From Gammaproteobacteria bacterium (lineage in GTDB: Bacteria; Pseudomonadota; Gammaproteobacteria; Steroidobacterales; UBA11654), in contig PBDY01000005.1 in assembly GCA_002717445.1 (NCBI GenBank), forward strand, positions 41,334 through 78,244: DNA of 36,911 nt, written 5' to 3'. Position numbers and translations under genes: made by a program. The notes below the pieces were generated by a model. That model saw only the letters and a list, made by a program, of their open reading frames with translations. It made no database searches and was not told the origin of the DNA. This document shows positions 8,156-16,528 of this stretch, in pieces (position 1 is the first letter of the stretch; each line of letters starts with the position of its first letter).

Positions 8156-8974
8156 ATGACTATACATAGAATTATGGGATATATCTGTGGAGCTACTTTT
8201 GCCATCGTGGCAACGGGTTCTCATTTTGTTCTAGCTCAAGATCAAGAAGAAGAAATTATATTACCAGACCCAACTGAGATCTTATCAGACACATTGGTTG
8301 TGCAAAATCAAAGCGACAATCGTTCAGTCAATTCTCAAGATAAGATCAGTAATTTATCCAATGAAACGCAAGAATTACTTGGTGAGTATCGATTGGTCTT
8401 ACAGCAAATTGACCGACTCATTAGATATAACGATTATGTGGAAAGACTGATTGAAGACCAGGAGACTCAAATCGTTGATATCAATAATCAACTTGAGGAA
8501 TTCTCTCTCATTGAAAGAGGGATTGTCCCTCTCATGCTTGATAGCATCGAAACCCTCGATAAATTTATTGATCTCGATGTACCGTTCCTACTTGAAGAAC
8601 GTAAATCAAGAGTGGCCCGACTCAGAACCATTATGGATCAAGCGGATATCACCGTATCAGAGAAATACAGACAGATCATGGATGCCTATCAAATCGAAAC
8701 CAGTTATAGCTCTGACATTGAGTCATATACTGCTTTTTTAGAAGTTGAAGGCGAGACAAGACAAGTTGATTTTCTAAGAGTTGGAAGAACTTCTTTAACT
8801 TATCAAACACCCGACCAAGATGAGACCGGATTCTGGAATAAACAAACAGGCACTTGGGAATCACTGCCAAGAAAATATACTGATTATGTCAAAGAGGGAT
8901 TGAGAATTGCCAACAAACAAATTACCCCTGATTTGATTCAGCTTCCGATAGAAGCACCGGGAGAAAATCAGTGA
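8156..8974 (+). CDS. DUF3450 periplasmic coiled-coil protein of TonB2-type system
   Basis: 272 aa with an N-terminal signal peptide (hydrophobic about 7-25, cleavage near VLAQD). It is then rich in Glu/Gln/Asp and probably alpha-helical coiled coil over about residues 60-115. The length, composition and ends (LLGEYRLVLQQIDRLIRYND; the Trp-rich FWNKQTGTWESL) fit the DUF3450 family. That family is encoded immediately upstream of ttpC-exbB-exbD-tonB clusters in Vibrio, Shewanella and relatives; its biochemical role is not established. The stop overlaps the GTG of the next gene (GTGA), so the two are translationally coupled. A purine-rich GAGGGGGA lies about 16 bp upstream of the ATG, with GAGAAA nearer. 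First gene of a seven-gene operon. Confidence 0.85.
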   Translation: MTIHRIMGYICGATFAIVATGSHFVLAQDQEEEIILPDPTEILSDTLVVQNQSDNRSVNSQDKISNLSNETQELLGEYRLVLQQIDRLIRYNDYVERLIEDQETQIVDINNQLEEFSLIERGIVPLMLDSIETLDKFIDLDVPFLLEERKSRVARLRTIMDQADITVSEKYRQIMDAYQIETSYSSDIESYTAFLEVEGETRQVDFLRVGRTSLTYQTPDQDETGFWNKQTGTWESLPRKYTDYVKEGLRIANKQITPDLIQLPIEAPGENQ

Positions 8975-10380
8975 AAATAATCAATATAAAGAAAATTATT
9001 TTCTTAGGAGTGCTACTAATGCCTCTGACTTCGGGCTATACACAAACGAATGCTGAAGAAGATCAGGCACCAATTACCGATCCTGTGTTGCTTCTGAAAT
9101 TAAAACAGATCGACACCATGGAGAAACTATTGGAAATTACCAAATCCGATAGTTTGACAACCGGTGCAATTAATCAAGAGCGTGAAGACAAGTTCATTAA
9201 TGCAAGAGATAGACAAAAAGAATTGCTTGAAGAAGCAAAGGCAAGACTAACACTTGAGGAAGAAAGAGCTGTTCGTCTTCAAAAGAAGTTTGAGAATAAT
9301 GAAAAGATTCTGGAAGAAATTTCAGAGACACTTAGAATTCGGATAGGTAATTTTGGTGAATTATTTGGAGTTGTCAGGCAAGTCTCTGGAGAAGCAATCG
9401 CAACACTAAAGAATTCATTGGTATCGATTCAATATCCAGGAAGAGAGGAAGGCCTTGCAGAATTGGCTGAGACTCGAAACCTACCGAGTATAGATCAGAT
9501 GAAAAATCTTCTTGTTATCCTATTGGAAGAGATGACTAAGTCTGGGAATGTAGAGCGTTTTGAAAGTGAAGTCATATTACCGGGCGGTTCGATTACTGAT
9601 GCTGAAATTGTAAGAGTCGGAGTCTTTAATGCAATTACAGAAAACTTTTTTCTAAAATTTATTCCTGAAACTCAATCCTTGCAAGTGCTTGCCAGACAAC
9701 CAGCAAGAAGGTTTCGATCCATGGCAGATGACTTATTTGAGCTTGAAGACGGCTATACTGCAATGGCCGTTGACCCAAGTAAGGGGCAAATTTTGGGCTT
9801 GCTGATTCAAACACCTGGCATTGGAGAGAGAATTAATCAGGGTGGATTGCCTGGATATATCATTATCCTCATTGGGCTTTTAGGATTGGCCATGTCGCTT
9901 TGGAGAATGAAGTACTTAAAAGATGAGGGTGATGCAATCAGGCGTCAGCTTCAATCAAGCGAAGCGTCTAAGGATAATGCATTGGGGAGAATCCTCTCAA
10001 TTCAAAAGGAAAATGAAGGCTTGGATCCAGAGACTCTTGAGCTGAAAATTGATGAGGCGATCTTGAGGGAAGTTCCTCAGTTAGAAAAATACCATAGTAT
10101 TATCAAAGTTTTTGCAGCGGTAGCTCCTCTGCTTGGTCTTTTGGGTACAGTTGTCGGTATGATTGTAACCTTCCAGGCGCTTACACTGTTTGGTACTGGA
10201 GATCCAAAGCTCATGGCTGGTGGTATATCTCAAGCATTGGTTACAACCATGTTGGGCTTGATTGTGGCCATTCCTTTGGTATTCCTTCATAGCATACTCA
10301 CAAGTTGGAGTACTTCTTTGATAGAAATCCTTGAAGAACAAAGCGCCGGGCTGATTGCGAAAAATGCCGGAAAGAGTTAA
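8971..10380 (+). CDS. TtpC-like MotA/TolQ/ExbB proton channel protein with long periplasmic domain
   Basis: 469 aa, starting at a GTG that overlaps the preceding stop. It has a signal-like N-terminus (IIFLGVLLMPLTSG), a long periplasmic part with a strongly charged coiled coil (about 75-120), a membrane segment near 293-313 (YIIILIGLLGLAMSLW), and two more in the C-terminal MotA/TolQ/ExbB domain (about 380-402 and 420-442). PLLGLLGTVVGM is the channel signature. This architecture is that of TtpC, the additional ExbB-like partner required by Vibrio TonB2 systems to energize TonB-dependent outer-membrane transporters using proton motive force. It is followed 9 bp later by a conventional ExbB. 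Function by family and context; the substrate receptor is not in the window. Confidence 0.9.
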   Translation: MKIINIKKIIFLGVLLMPLTSGYTQTNAEEDQAPITDPVLLLKLKQIDTMEKLLEITKSDSLTTGAINQEREDKFINARDRQKELLEEAKARLTLEEERAVRLQKKFENNEKILEEISETLRIRIGNFGELFGVVRQVSGEAIATLKNSLVSIQYPGREEGLAELAETRNLPSIDQMKNLLVILLEEMTKSGNVERFESEVILPGGSITDAEIVRVGVFNAITENFFLKFIPETQSLQVLARQPARRFRSMADDLFELEDGYTAMAVDPSKGQILGLLIQTPGIGERINQGGLPGYIIILIGLLGLAMSLWRMKYLKDEGDAIRRQLQSSEASKDNALGRILSIQKENEGLDPETLELKIDEAILREVPQLEKYHSIIKVFAAVAPLLGLLGTVVGMIVTFQALTLFGTGDPKLMAGGISQALVTTMLGLIVAIPLVFLHSILTSWSTSLIEILEEQSAGLIAKNAGKS

Positions 10381-10389
10381 TTTTGATCC

Positions 10390-11010
10390 ATGTCAATTTT
10401 AAACAAGCTCTCCTCAATCATCGGAAAAGAAACTGACCTTAATCAGTCTGTACTGATTCTTTCTGTATTGACCGGATTGGTTCTGACTATCTTTTTTCTC
10501 ATCATAGGGCAACTCAGAGAATTTTTTGAAGCCGGTGGCCCTGTCTTATGGGGGATCCTCTTAGTTACAATGATTATGTGGACGTTGATCATTGAACGAT
10601 TTTGGTATTTTAATAAATTGATGCCCACACTCTCTGATCAAGCACTTAATCAATGGAAGAATATTTCAAATAAGGGCGATTGGTTTTCCATGAGAATCAG
10701 AGATCAAATCATCTCAGAAGTTTCTGCAGAAACAAGAAAATTTATTCTCACAATAGAAACCATGATGCAAATCCTCCCTCTATTGGGTTTATTGGGGACA
10801 GTGGTTGGAATGATAAACGTCTTTGATGTAATGACATTTTTTGGAACGGGAAATGCCAGACTAATGGCAAGTGGAGTTTCTCAAGCAACTATTCCGACAA
10901 TGGCTGGTTTGGTGGCCGCAATCTCTGGAGTATATATTGCTAATTTATTAAAAAGAAAGGCAGAGGATGAAATCAATAAAGTTGCTGACCAATTGATCAT
11001 CCATGAATAG
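10390..11010 (+). CDS. exbB: ExbB-like biopolymer transport protein (MotA/TolQ/ExbB channel)
   Basis: Inner-membrane channel component, 206 aa. Membrane segments are visible at about 20-42, 50-70 (VLWGILLVTMIMWTLIIERF), 127-150 (ILPLLGLLGTVVGMINVFDV) and 165-190. It shares PLLGLLGTVVGM and FFGTGNARLMASGVSQA with the TtpC-like gene just upstream, showing that the two are paralogous channel subunits, here short and long forms. With ExbD it uses the proton gradient to drive TonB. ATG at 10390; the following exbD starts 6 bp after the stop. The gene lies inside the operon 8156-13746. Confidence 0.92.
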   Translation: MSILNKLSSIIGKETDLNQSVLILSVLTGLVLTIFFLIIGQLREFFEAGGPVLWGILLVTMIMWTLIIERFWYFNKLMPTLSDQALNQWKNISNKGDWFSMRIRDQIISEVSAETRKFILTIETMMQILPLLGLLGTVVGMINVFDVMTFFGTGNARLMASGVSQATIPTMAGLVAAISGVYIANLLKRKAEDEINKVADQLIIHE

Positions 11011-11016
11011 AGGGCT

Positions 11017-11418
11017 ATGAAAAGACGCATTAAAAAGAAAAATGATGAGAGCGAGATCAATATCACTCCAATGTTGGATATTGTCTTTATCATGCTGATA
11101 TTTTTTATCGTGACCACCTCGTTTGTTAAGGAGATTTCAATAGATGTGAATCGCCCAACCAAATCGCCAATCAAGGAACAAAAGAAATCGGATGTCATTT
11201 CAGTTCGAATACTTGATAGTGGGCAAATATTGATTCAAGAGAGGCTTATTGCACTGGATGCGGTTCGAGCCAATATAGAATCAAACTTGGCATTAAAGCC
11301 ACAAGCAAGTGTTGTTGTGGTTTCTGACCGAGATGCAGATGCTGGACTTCTTGTAAAAGTGATTGATCAGTCAAGAATGGCTGGAGCCGTGAATGTGTCC
11401 CTTGCAGCACAGAAATAA
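11017..11418 (+). CDS. exbD: ExbD-like biopolymer transport protein, first copy
   Basis: 133 aa: a short basic cytoplasmic tail, one membrane helix (about 20-40) and a C-terminal periplasmic domain. ESEINITPMLDIVFIMLIFF carries the essential membrane Asp (Asp21) that relays protons in ExbD/TolR. The C-terminal half (VVVVSDRDADAGLLVKVIDQ) matches the periplasmic fold. A second exbD of exactly the same length follows 3 bp later and is near-identical over the membrane helix but diverged afterwards. AGAGGG at 11009-11014 overlaps the exbB stop just upstream and is probably the ribosome binding site. Partner of ExbB, TtpC and TonB. Confidence 0.92.
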   Translation: MKRRIKKKNDESEINITPMLDIVFIMLIFFIVTTSFVKEISIDVNRPTKSPIKEQKKSDVISVRILDSGQILIQERLIALDAVRANIESNLALKPQASVVVVSDRDADAGLLVKVIDQSRMAGAVNVSLAAQK

Positions 11419-11421
11419 ATT

Positions 11422-11823
11422 ATGTTAAGAAGAAGAAAAAGGTTAGAAGAAGAGAGTGAAATCAATATCACACCAATGATGGATATTGTTTTCATTATGC
11501 TTATTTTCTTCATTGTAACCACATCTTTCATTAAAGAAACGGGCGTCGACCCATCGAGACCCGAGGCTGAAACTGCAGCTCGTGCTGAACAAGGCAATAT
11601 TCTTGTAGCCGTCACTCCAACTGATCAAATTTGGATGAATAAAAATCCAGTTGAATTGCAATCCGTGAGAATATTAATGGAGGCTGCACATGCTGAGAAC
11701 CCTGAAAGTAGCGTAGTTATAGTGGCTGATGAGTTGGCCTCTACTGGGGCAATCATCGATGTGATGGATCAAATTAGACTCAGTGGAATCTCAAAAATAT
11801 CCATTGCTGCGAGGGATAAGTAG
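11422..11823 (+). CDS. exbD: ExbD-like biopolymer transport protein, second copy
   Basis: 133 aa, tandem paralogue of the preceding gene. The membrane part is almost the same (ESEINITPMMDIVFIMLIFF, Asp21 kept), while the periplasmic domain is clearly diverged: GNILVAVTPTDQIWMNKNPV instead of the first copy's sequence. Both copies keep the proton-relay Asp, so neither looks dead. A mixed ExbD dimer is a reasonable inference. ATG at 11422 lies 3 bp after the first copy's stop, and tonB starts 1 bp after this stop. The frame also reads cleanly on both sides, arguing against an assembly duplication. Confidence 0.92.
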   Translation: MLRRRKRLEEESEINITPMMDIVFIMLIFFIVTTSFIKETGVDPSRPEAETAARAEQGNILVAVTPTDQIWMNKNPVELQSVRILMEAAHAENPESSVVIVADELASTGAIIDVMDQIRLSGISKISIAARDK

Positions 11824-11824
11824 T

Positions 11825-12481
11825 ATGTCAATAATGACAATCAATATTCAGAATGAGGCTCGATACCTAAGTGCTTTATTGATTGGAATTGGTATCACGC
11901 TCATCTTATTTTTTATCATGCAAGCATTGATTGATTCAGGCGATCAGCAGTATCGTGCTGATTCAGATGGTCAGATTATGGAATTTGTCAGGATTAAGGA
12001 TGATGAAAGTCTGAGTTTTAAGGATCGAAGAAAACCCATAAAGCCAAAGCCACCCAAAGAACCGCCTCCACCACCTAAATTGGTTGTGGAAAAACAAGCA
12101 AAACCAACCTTGAATAAAATCAAAATTGAAATTCCTAATATTGATTTGCCTTCAATTGCAGGAGGAGGACCCTTTCTTGGTAATTGGGCAGGGAACCCAA
12201 TGGCTGAAGGTGATGTTCTTCCAATCGTGAGAATTGATCCTCAATGGCCAAGGGAAGCATTAATAGAGGGCATCGAAGGATATGTGATTGTAGAAGTTTT
12301 AATCGCAGCAGATGGATCAGTGAAAAGCGCAATTGTGGTTGAGGCAGTTCCTAGAAGAATGTTTGATCGAAATGTCATTCGAGCGGTTCTAAAGTGGAAA
12401 TTTAAACCGAGAATCCTAAATGGAGTACCTGTAGAAAGACGGGCGATTCAAAGATTGGATTTTAATTTGGATGACTTATGA
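11825..12481 (+). CDS. tonB: TonB family energy-transducing protein
   Basis: 218 aa: an N-terminal membrane anchor (about 14-35, YLSALLIGIGITLILFFIMQ), a proline-rich periplasmic linker (71-85, PIKPKPPKEPPPPPK), and a C-terminal TonB domain (about 133-216; DPQWPREALIEGIEGYVIV, VLKWKFKPRILNG). It transmits proton-motive-force energy to outer-membrane transporters. It is shorter than E. coli TonB (239) and of the TonB2 type common in this gene arrangement. The frame is open back to 11783 inside exbD; I choose the ATG one base after the exbD stop (a second ATG at 11834 is possible). The stop overlaps the next ATG (ATGA). Confidence 0.93.
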   Translation: MSIMTINIQNEARYLSALLIGIGITLILFFIMQALIDSGDQQYRADSDGQIMEFVRIKDDESLSFKDRRKPIKPKPPKEPPPPPKLVVEKQAKPTLNKIKIEIPNIDLPSIAGGGPFLGNWAGNPMAEGDVLPIVRIDPQWPREALIEGIEGYVIVEVLIAADGSVKSAIVVEAVPRRMFDRNVIRAVLKWKFKPRILNGVPVERRAIQRLDFNLDDL

Positions 12482-13746
12482 TTGAAGCTTTTTTAAAGCC
12501 CTTGGTTATTTTGTTTTTGGTTTTTGCCTCTATGGCAGATGCCGCATCAAAACTTCCAATCCATCATCCTTTAAGAGCCGATCGTGTTGCAGTTGAGCGA
12601 CCCAATTCATCGAGGCAGTTTTCATACAATGTCGAGAAGAAGTTTCATAGCGTCTCTGATCGTTTTGGAGAGGGTGATCTGGATGGAGCAATGCAGAGTT
12701 TGCAATCCATGATGGAATGGAATCTATCCAAATATGAAAAAGCAGTGGTCTATCAATTCATGGGATTCGTTTATGTTCAGCAGGACAATATTGATCAAGC
12801 AATTGAAGTCTTTAAGAAAGTTGTTGATTTAAATGTTTTATCAAACAGTCAGCATCAAAGTACTCAATTTAATCTAGCAAGTCTCTATGGTTCTCTAGAA
12901 AAATGGGATCTTGCGATTCAGACATTGATGACGTTTTACAAATTTCAAAAAGAACCGGTTGCGGAGTCATATATTATGACTGGGATTGCATACTTTCAAA
13001 AAGGACAACCTTTGGAAGCGCTCCCATATATTCATATTGCTAATGAGAAAGCTCTCAAGCCAAAAGAACAATGGCTCCAGCTTGAGCTTGCGATTCTTTT
13101 TATCAACAAGCGTTACGATGAAGCCATTGAAGTTGTAACAAAGCTTTCGACATACTGGCCTGAAAAAGAGAGGTATTGGGAAACGATGGCTGGCACCTAT
13201 ATGGAAATGCAAAAAGATGCTGATGCATTGGCTGCCTTGAGCCTTGGATATAAGAATGATGCAATTTCTAAATCAGAAACTTTGGAAAATCTGGCTCGAC
13301 TCAACTTATATCTTGAGATTCCTTATCAGGCGGCCACGCTCATTGAGAAGAATATTGATCAGGGAAGCATTGAAAATAATGAGAAAAATCTTCGACTGCT
13401 ACTAGGGGCATGGACCGCAGCTAGAGAATTTGATAAAGCGATAGGTGTTATAGATATTTTGGCTCCACTCACCGGAGAAGGGAAGCTGTATATCCAAAAA
13501 GCGATGTTATTGAATGAAAATGGAGATTGGGAGGGTGTTCAAGATGCAACAGAGAAAGCCCTTACTGATGCTGAACTGGAAAACCCTGGAGATGTTTATA
13601 TCCTAAGAGGCATGGCAGAGACCGAGCTTGGAAATTATGATCAAGCTGTAGAATCTTTTTCTCAGGCCATTGAATTAGGTTCAGAAACAAATAAGAGGAA
13701 TGCCGAAGCGTGGATTGAATATGTTTCTGATCGGAAAGGTGGCTAG
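12478..13746 (+). CDS. tetratricopeptide-repeat periplasmic protein of the TonB cluster
   Basis: 422 aa with a signal peptide (hydrophobic about 7-20, cleavage near MADAAS). The rest is a series of TPR helices: YQFMGFVYVQQDNIDQAIEV, SYIMTGIAYFQKGQPLEALP and, near the end, YILRGMAETELGNYDQAVES are typical repeats with the A/G-x-x-x-x-x-G/A-x-x-x-x-A pattern. A TPR protein closes the equivalent ttpC-exbB-exbD-tonB operons in Vibrio and Shewanella, where it is needed or helpful for the system. It overlaps tonB by four bases, so coupled translation is likely. Its 3' end abuts the convergent acyltransferase with one base between stops. Confidence 0.88.
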   Translation: MIEAFLKPLVILFLVFASMADAASKLPIHHPLRADRVAVERPNSSRQFSYNVEKKFHSVSDRFGEGDLDGAMQSLQSMMEWNLSKYEKAVVYQFMGFVYVQQDNIDQAIEVFKKVVDLNVLSNSQHQSTQFNLASLYGSLEKWDLAIQTLMTFYKFQKEPVAESYIMTGIAYFQKGQPLEALPYIHIANEKALKPKEQWLQLELAILFINKRYDEAIEVVTKLSTYWPEKERYWETMAGTYMEMQKDADALAALSLGYKNDAISKSETLENLARLNLYLEIPYQAATLIEKNIDQGSIENNEKNLRLLLGAWTAAREFDKAIGVIDILAPLTGEGKLYIQKAMLLNENGDWEGVQDATEKALTDAELENPGDVYILRGMAETELGNYDQAVESFSQAIELGSETNKRNAEAWIEYVSDRKGG

Positions 13747-13747
13747 C

Positions 13748-14476
13748 TTATTTAAATTCTTTAGTGAATAAGTCGGGCTCATCTAGATCGCTCAAAATCA
13801 TTTTTCTTGCCTTATCCATTACTTCATTGATCTCTATTTCTTCCACATCTGTTGCAATGGGTGGATGAATTGTAACTCGAAGCTCCACATTTTTTGGCAG
13901 CCAACTTTCTGATCTAAGAAATTCTCTTGAACCATTGATTGTGATTGGAACAATTGGTGCCTGACTCCTTATCGCAGTAAGGAATGCTCCTTTTTTAAAC
14001 TTCAAAAGACCTTCTTCTTTTAAGAAAGTGGCTTCTGGAAAAAAAATAATCGAATCTTTTGCTTTTGAGCTTTGCATGATCTTCTTAAAATCATCTGCCC
14101 CTTTTTTTGGGTCTTTTCTATCAACAAGATGGGTCCCTAGCTTTCCAAGCATGTATTTAGCGAAAGGAATGTATTTCAGTTCTTTTTTTGCAACAAAGGC
14201 AAAATTAGCAGGCAAAGCAGCAGCAAGGACCATTGGATCAGTATAGCTCGCATGATTGGCAACTAAAATGGATGAACCATCGGTTAAATTTTCTTCACCC
14301 TCAACCACAAGATCTAAGCCAGTGAGTTGAATGATCCATTCGGCACAATTTTTCACCAACTTCCTGGTTGATTGAATGGATTTTGTGAATGGATAGCAAA
14401 ATAGCATGATCACCACGATCACGGAAAAAATAAACCATGCCCAGGAGCCAAAGAGATACATTGTTATGCTTTTCAT
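13748..14476 (-). CDS. lysophospholipid acyltransferase (PlsC-like, 1-acylglycerol-3-phosphate O-acyltransferase family)
   Basis: Membrane acyltransferase, 242 aa from the chosen start. An N-terminal hydrophobic segment (MYLFGSWAWFIFSVIVVIML) is followed by the catalytic HX4D box in NHASYTDPM. The second family motif reads FFPEATFLKE instead of the usual FPEGTRS, and PIVPITINGS is block IV. It probably acylates lysophosphatidic acid or another lysophospholipid. The frame opens at a TTG at 14521, only 9 bp from divergent xerD, with an ATG two codons in. The ATG at 14476 gives a normal N-terminus and leaves 54 bp for promoters, so I prefer it. No adjacent lipid gene supports a more exact substrate. 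Confidence 0.85.
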   Translation of the reverse strand: MKSITMYLFGSWAWFIFSVIVVIMLFCYPFTKSIQSTRKLVKNCAEWIIQLTGLDLVVEGEENLTDGSSILVANHASYTDPMVLAAALPANFAFVAKKELKYIPFAKYMLGKLGTHLVDRKDPKKGADDFKKIMQSSKAKDSIIFFPEATFLKEEGLLKFKKGAFLTAIRSQAPIVPITINGSREFLRSESWLPKNVELRVTIHPPIATDVEEIEINEVMDKARKMILSDLDEPDLFTKEFK

Positions 14477-14530
14477 TCGAAATTTAAAATCGCTGTATAC
14501 TTCTATCGATATCATACACAATTAAAGTTT

Positions 14531-15445
14531 ATGAAAACATCTGACGATCAGAAAAATACAGAATCAACAATGGTTGATTCTTTTCTAGATTCGCTCTGGC
14601 TTGAACAAGGTCTATCTAAATCCACATTGGATGCATATCGTTCAGATTTGAAATTACTTGATGTCTGGGCAAGCAACCATCACTTGAGTTTGGATAAAAT
14701 ATCAAGGCCTGATTTGTTGGAATTCATTGCCTATAAGGCCGAAAAAGGCTCAAGTGCTCGCTCATCGGCCAGAATGCTCTCCTCTTTGAGACGTTTCTAT
14801 ACATATTTAATGCAGCATGAGCTTATTTCAGTAAATCCAACCGACAAGATTTCTATGCCCAAAATTGGTAGATCCTTACCGGTTTTACTGACCGAAAATG
14901 AAGTCTTGCAATTGATTAAGGCTCCGAACACAAAGAAACCATTAGGGTTTAGGGATAGGACAATGCTGGAGTTGCTCTATGCTACTGGGTTAAGGGTTTC
15001 TGAATTGGTTAAACTTGAGGCCAAGCAGGTGAATTTAAACCAGGGTTATCTAAGAGTGATGGGTAAGGGGAATAAAGAACGAATGGTTCCAATGGGAAAA
15101 ACGGCAAAGAGATGGATGAAAAATTATCTAAATGGACCCATTCAAGACATTTTGGGCGACCGTCAATCAGATTGTCTATTTCCAACTCGGACCTCGACAT
15201 CCATTAGCAGACAAGCATTTTGGCAAATCATTAAAAAGTACGCACTCAAGGTTGGTATCAATGCTCAATTATCACCGCATAGTCTGAGACATGCGTTTGC
15301 CACTCATCTCATCAATCATGGCGCCGATTTGAGAGTTGTACAAATGTTGCTTGGGCACAGCGATCTTTCTACAACCCAGATATATACTCATATTGCACAA
15401 CACCGCTTAAAAGATCTGCATGAAAAACATCACCCAAGAGGTTAA
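14531..15445 (+). CDS. xerD: site-specific tyrosine recombinase XerD
   Basis: Tyrosine recombinase that with XerC resolves chromosome dimers at dif (cytosol/nucleoid, activated by FtsK). It is 304 aa, against 298 in E. coli. An N-terminal SAM-like core-binding domain (about 15-105) precedes the catalytic domain with Arg155 (ATGLRVSEL), Lys179 (GKGNKER), His250 and Arg253 (SPHSLRHAFATHL), His276 (LLGHSDLSTTQIYTH) and Tyr285. All six catalytic residues are present. SPHSLRHAFATHL and the dsbC neighbour (xerD-dsbC in E. coli too) favour XerD over XerC or a phage integrase. It is followed 9 bp later by dsbC. Confidence 0.94.
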   Translation: MKTSDDQKNTESTMVDSFLDSLWLEQGLSKSTLDAYRSDLKLLDVWASNHHLSLDKISRPDLLEFIAYKAEKGSSARSSARMLSSLRRFYTYLMQHELISVNPTDKISMPKIGRSLPVLLTENEVLQLIKAPNTKKPLGFRDRTMLELLYATGLRVSELVKLEAKQVNLNQGYLRVMGKGNKERMVPMGKTAKRWMKNYLNGPIQDILGDRQSDCLFPTRTSTSISRQAFWQIIKKYALKVGINAQLSPHSLRHAFATHLINHGADLRVVQMLLGHSDLSTTQIYTHIAQHRLKDLHEKHHPRG

Positions 15446-15454
15446 AATAAGCTC

Positions 15455-16189
15455 ATGCAGATTTTCCCAATTTTAACGTTCATACTCTTGTTTTTTTCAG
15501 TTGAAGTCTCATCGAATGAGGGCAAAGACAGCCTTCAAGAGATTGATTTAATCCTCCAAACACTTTTAGAAATATTTCCAGGTGCCAATGGCTATACTTT
15601 GGATGACTCAGCGGTTGATGGTCTTTATGCAGTGAATATTGGATCAGAAGTAATTTACATTTCAAAAGATGGAAAATTTTTAATTCGCGGTGAAATATTG
15701 GACCTTCAGAATAGCGTGAATCTCACAGAGGAAAAGCGAGTTCTAGCAAGGCTTGATGCCATACAGAGCATGGATGAGAAAACAATGATTATCTATGAGC
15801 CAAAAAAAACCAATCACACCGTTACAATCTTTACCGACATTGATTGTGGATATTGCAGAAAATTTCATCAACAAATTGATGATTATTTAGATTTAGGCAT
15901 CAGAGTAAGGTATCTGTCTTTTCCAAGGACTGGACCCGAAACTGAGAGTTGGGAGAAGGCACATTCTGTCTGGTGCAGTAAAGACAGGCAAGGCTCCTTA
16001 GATCGAGCCAAGCAAGGCAAAAAAGTTGATGGCGATAATTGTCCGGACAGTCCTGTTCAATCTCATTATAACCTTGGTTCAGTATTCAATATCTCTGGAA
16101 CTCCAACCATTCTGACTGATAAAGGCAAGCTGATTGTTGGGTATTTACCACCTGAGTCTTTATTGTTTCGACTGAACGAAGAGGGTTGA
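15455..16189 (+). CDS. dsbC: thiol:disulfide interchange protein DsbC
   Basis: Periplasmic disulfide isomerase, 244 aa. The signal peptide is hydrophobic at about 4-17 and cut near VSSNEG. It has an N-terminal dimerization domain (about 25-85), a linker helix, and a thioredoxin-like domain with the active site Cys131-Gly-Tyr-Cys134 (TDIDCGYCRKFH). The second structural pair is Cys174 (VWCSKDR) and Cys196 (DNCPDS), and the cis-Pro loop is SGTPTIL (Pro217). These four cysteines and the spacing match E. coli DsbC. xerD upstream matches the E. coli xerD-dsbC order. The stop codon directly abuts the stop of convergent fdxA, with no spacer. Confidence 0.92.
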   Translation: MQIFPILTFILLFFSVEVSSNEGKDSLQEIDLILQTLLEIFPGANGYTLDDSAVDGLYAVNIGSEVIYISKDGKFLIRGEILDLQNSVNLTEEKRVLARLDAIQSMDEKTMIIYEPKKTNHTVTIFTDIDCGYCRKFHQQIDDYLDLGIRVRYLSFPRTGPETESWEKAHSVWCSKDRQGSLDRAKQGKKVDGDNCPDSPVQSHYNLGSVFNISGTPTILTDKGKLIVGYLPPESLLFRLNEEG

Positions 16190-16513
16190 TCACTTCTCTA
16201 AGTGCTGAATTTTATCTTTCACCTCTCTCCATTCATCGGCGTCTGAAGGTGGTTCAGGCGCGTGAGAAATAACAGGCCAAGTTTCACTCAGTTCACGATT
16301 AAGGTCTTCAAAAATTTCTTGTCCTTCGGGTATTTCATCGTCGGCAAAAATTGCATCTACAGGGCATTCAGGTTCACACAAAGCGCAATCAATGCATTCA
16401 TCAGGATTGATAACCAGCATATTTGGACCCTCGTGAAAACAGTCTACTGGACATACCTCAACACAATCCCCAAGCTTACATCTGATGCAACTTTCGCCCA
16501 CTATGAATGTCAT
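16190..16513 (-). CDS. fdxA: seven-iron ferredoxin (FdxA, [3Fe-4S][4Fe-4S])
   Basis: 107-aa ferredoxin of the Azotobacter FdI type. Cysteines are at positions 9, 12, 17, 21, 25, 40, 43, 46 and 50. [17 protein letters not shown] (9-25) is the [3Fe-4S]-associated half and [12 protein letters not shown] (40-51) the [4Fe-4S] half. The length and acidic tail ([13 protein letters not shown], then PPSDADEW) are typical. It is a cytosolic electron carrier with an unknown partner. It lies 15 bp downstream of the Nudix gene on the same strand, apparently in one transcript starting at the tRNA-Leu promoter or just after it. Its stop abuts dsbC. Confidence 0.95.
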   Translation of the reverse strand: MTFIVGESCIRCKLGDCVEVCPVDCFHEGPNMLVINPDECIDCALCEPECPVDAIFADDEIPEGQEIFEDLNRELSETWPVISHAPEPPSDADEWREVKDKIQHLEK

Positions 16514-16528
16514 ACCAGAGTGCCTCGA

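Noticed and set aside
11017-11823. Assembly duplication explaining the two exbD genes
   Set aside because: The copies differ widely after the membrane helix and both frames are clean, so they are true paralogues.
14531-15445. XerD as a phage or island integrase
   Set aside because: Length, motif forms and the xerD-dsbC neighbourhood match the housekeeping recombinase, and no mobile genes flank it.
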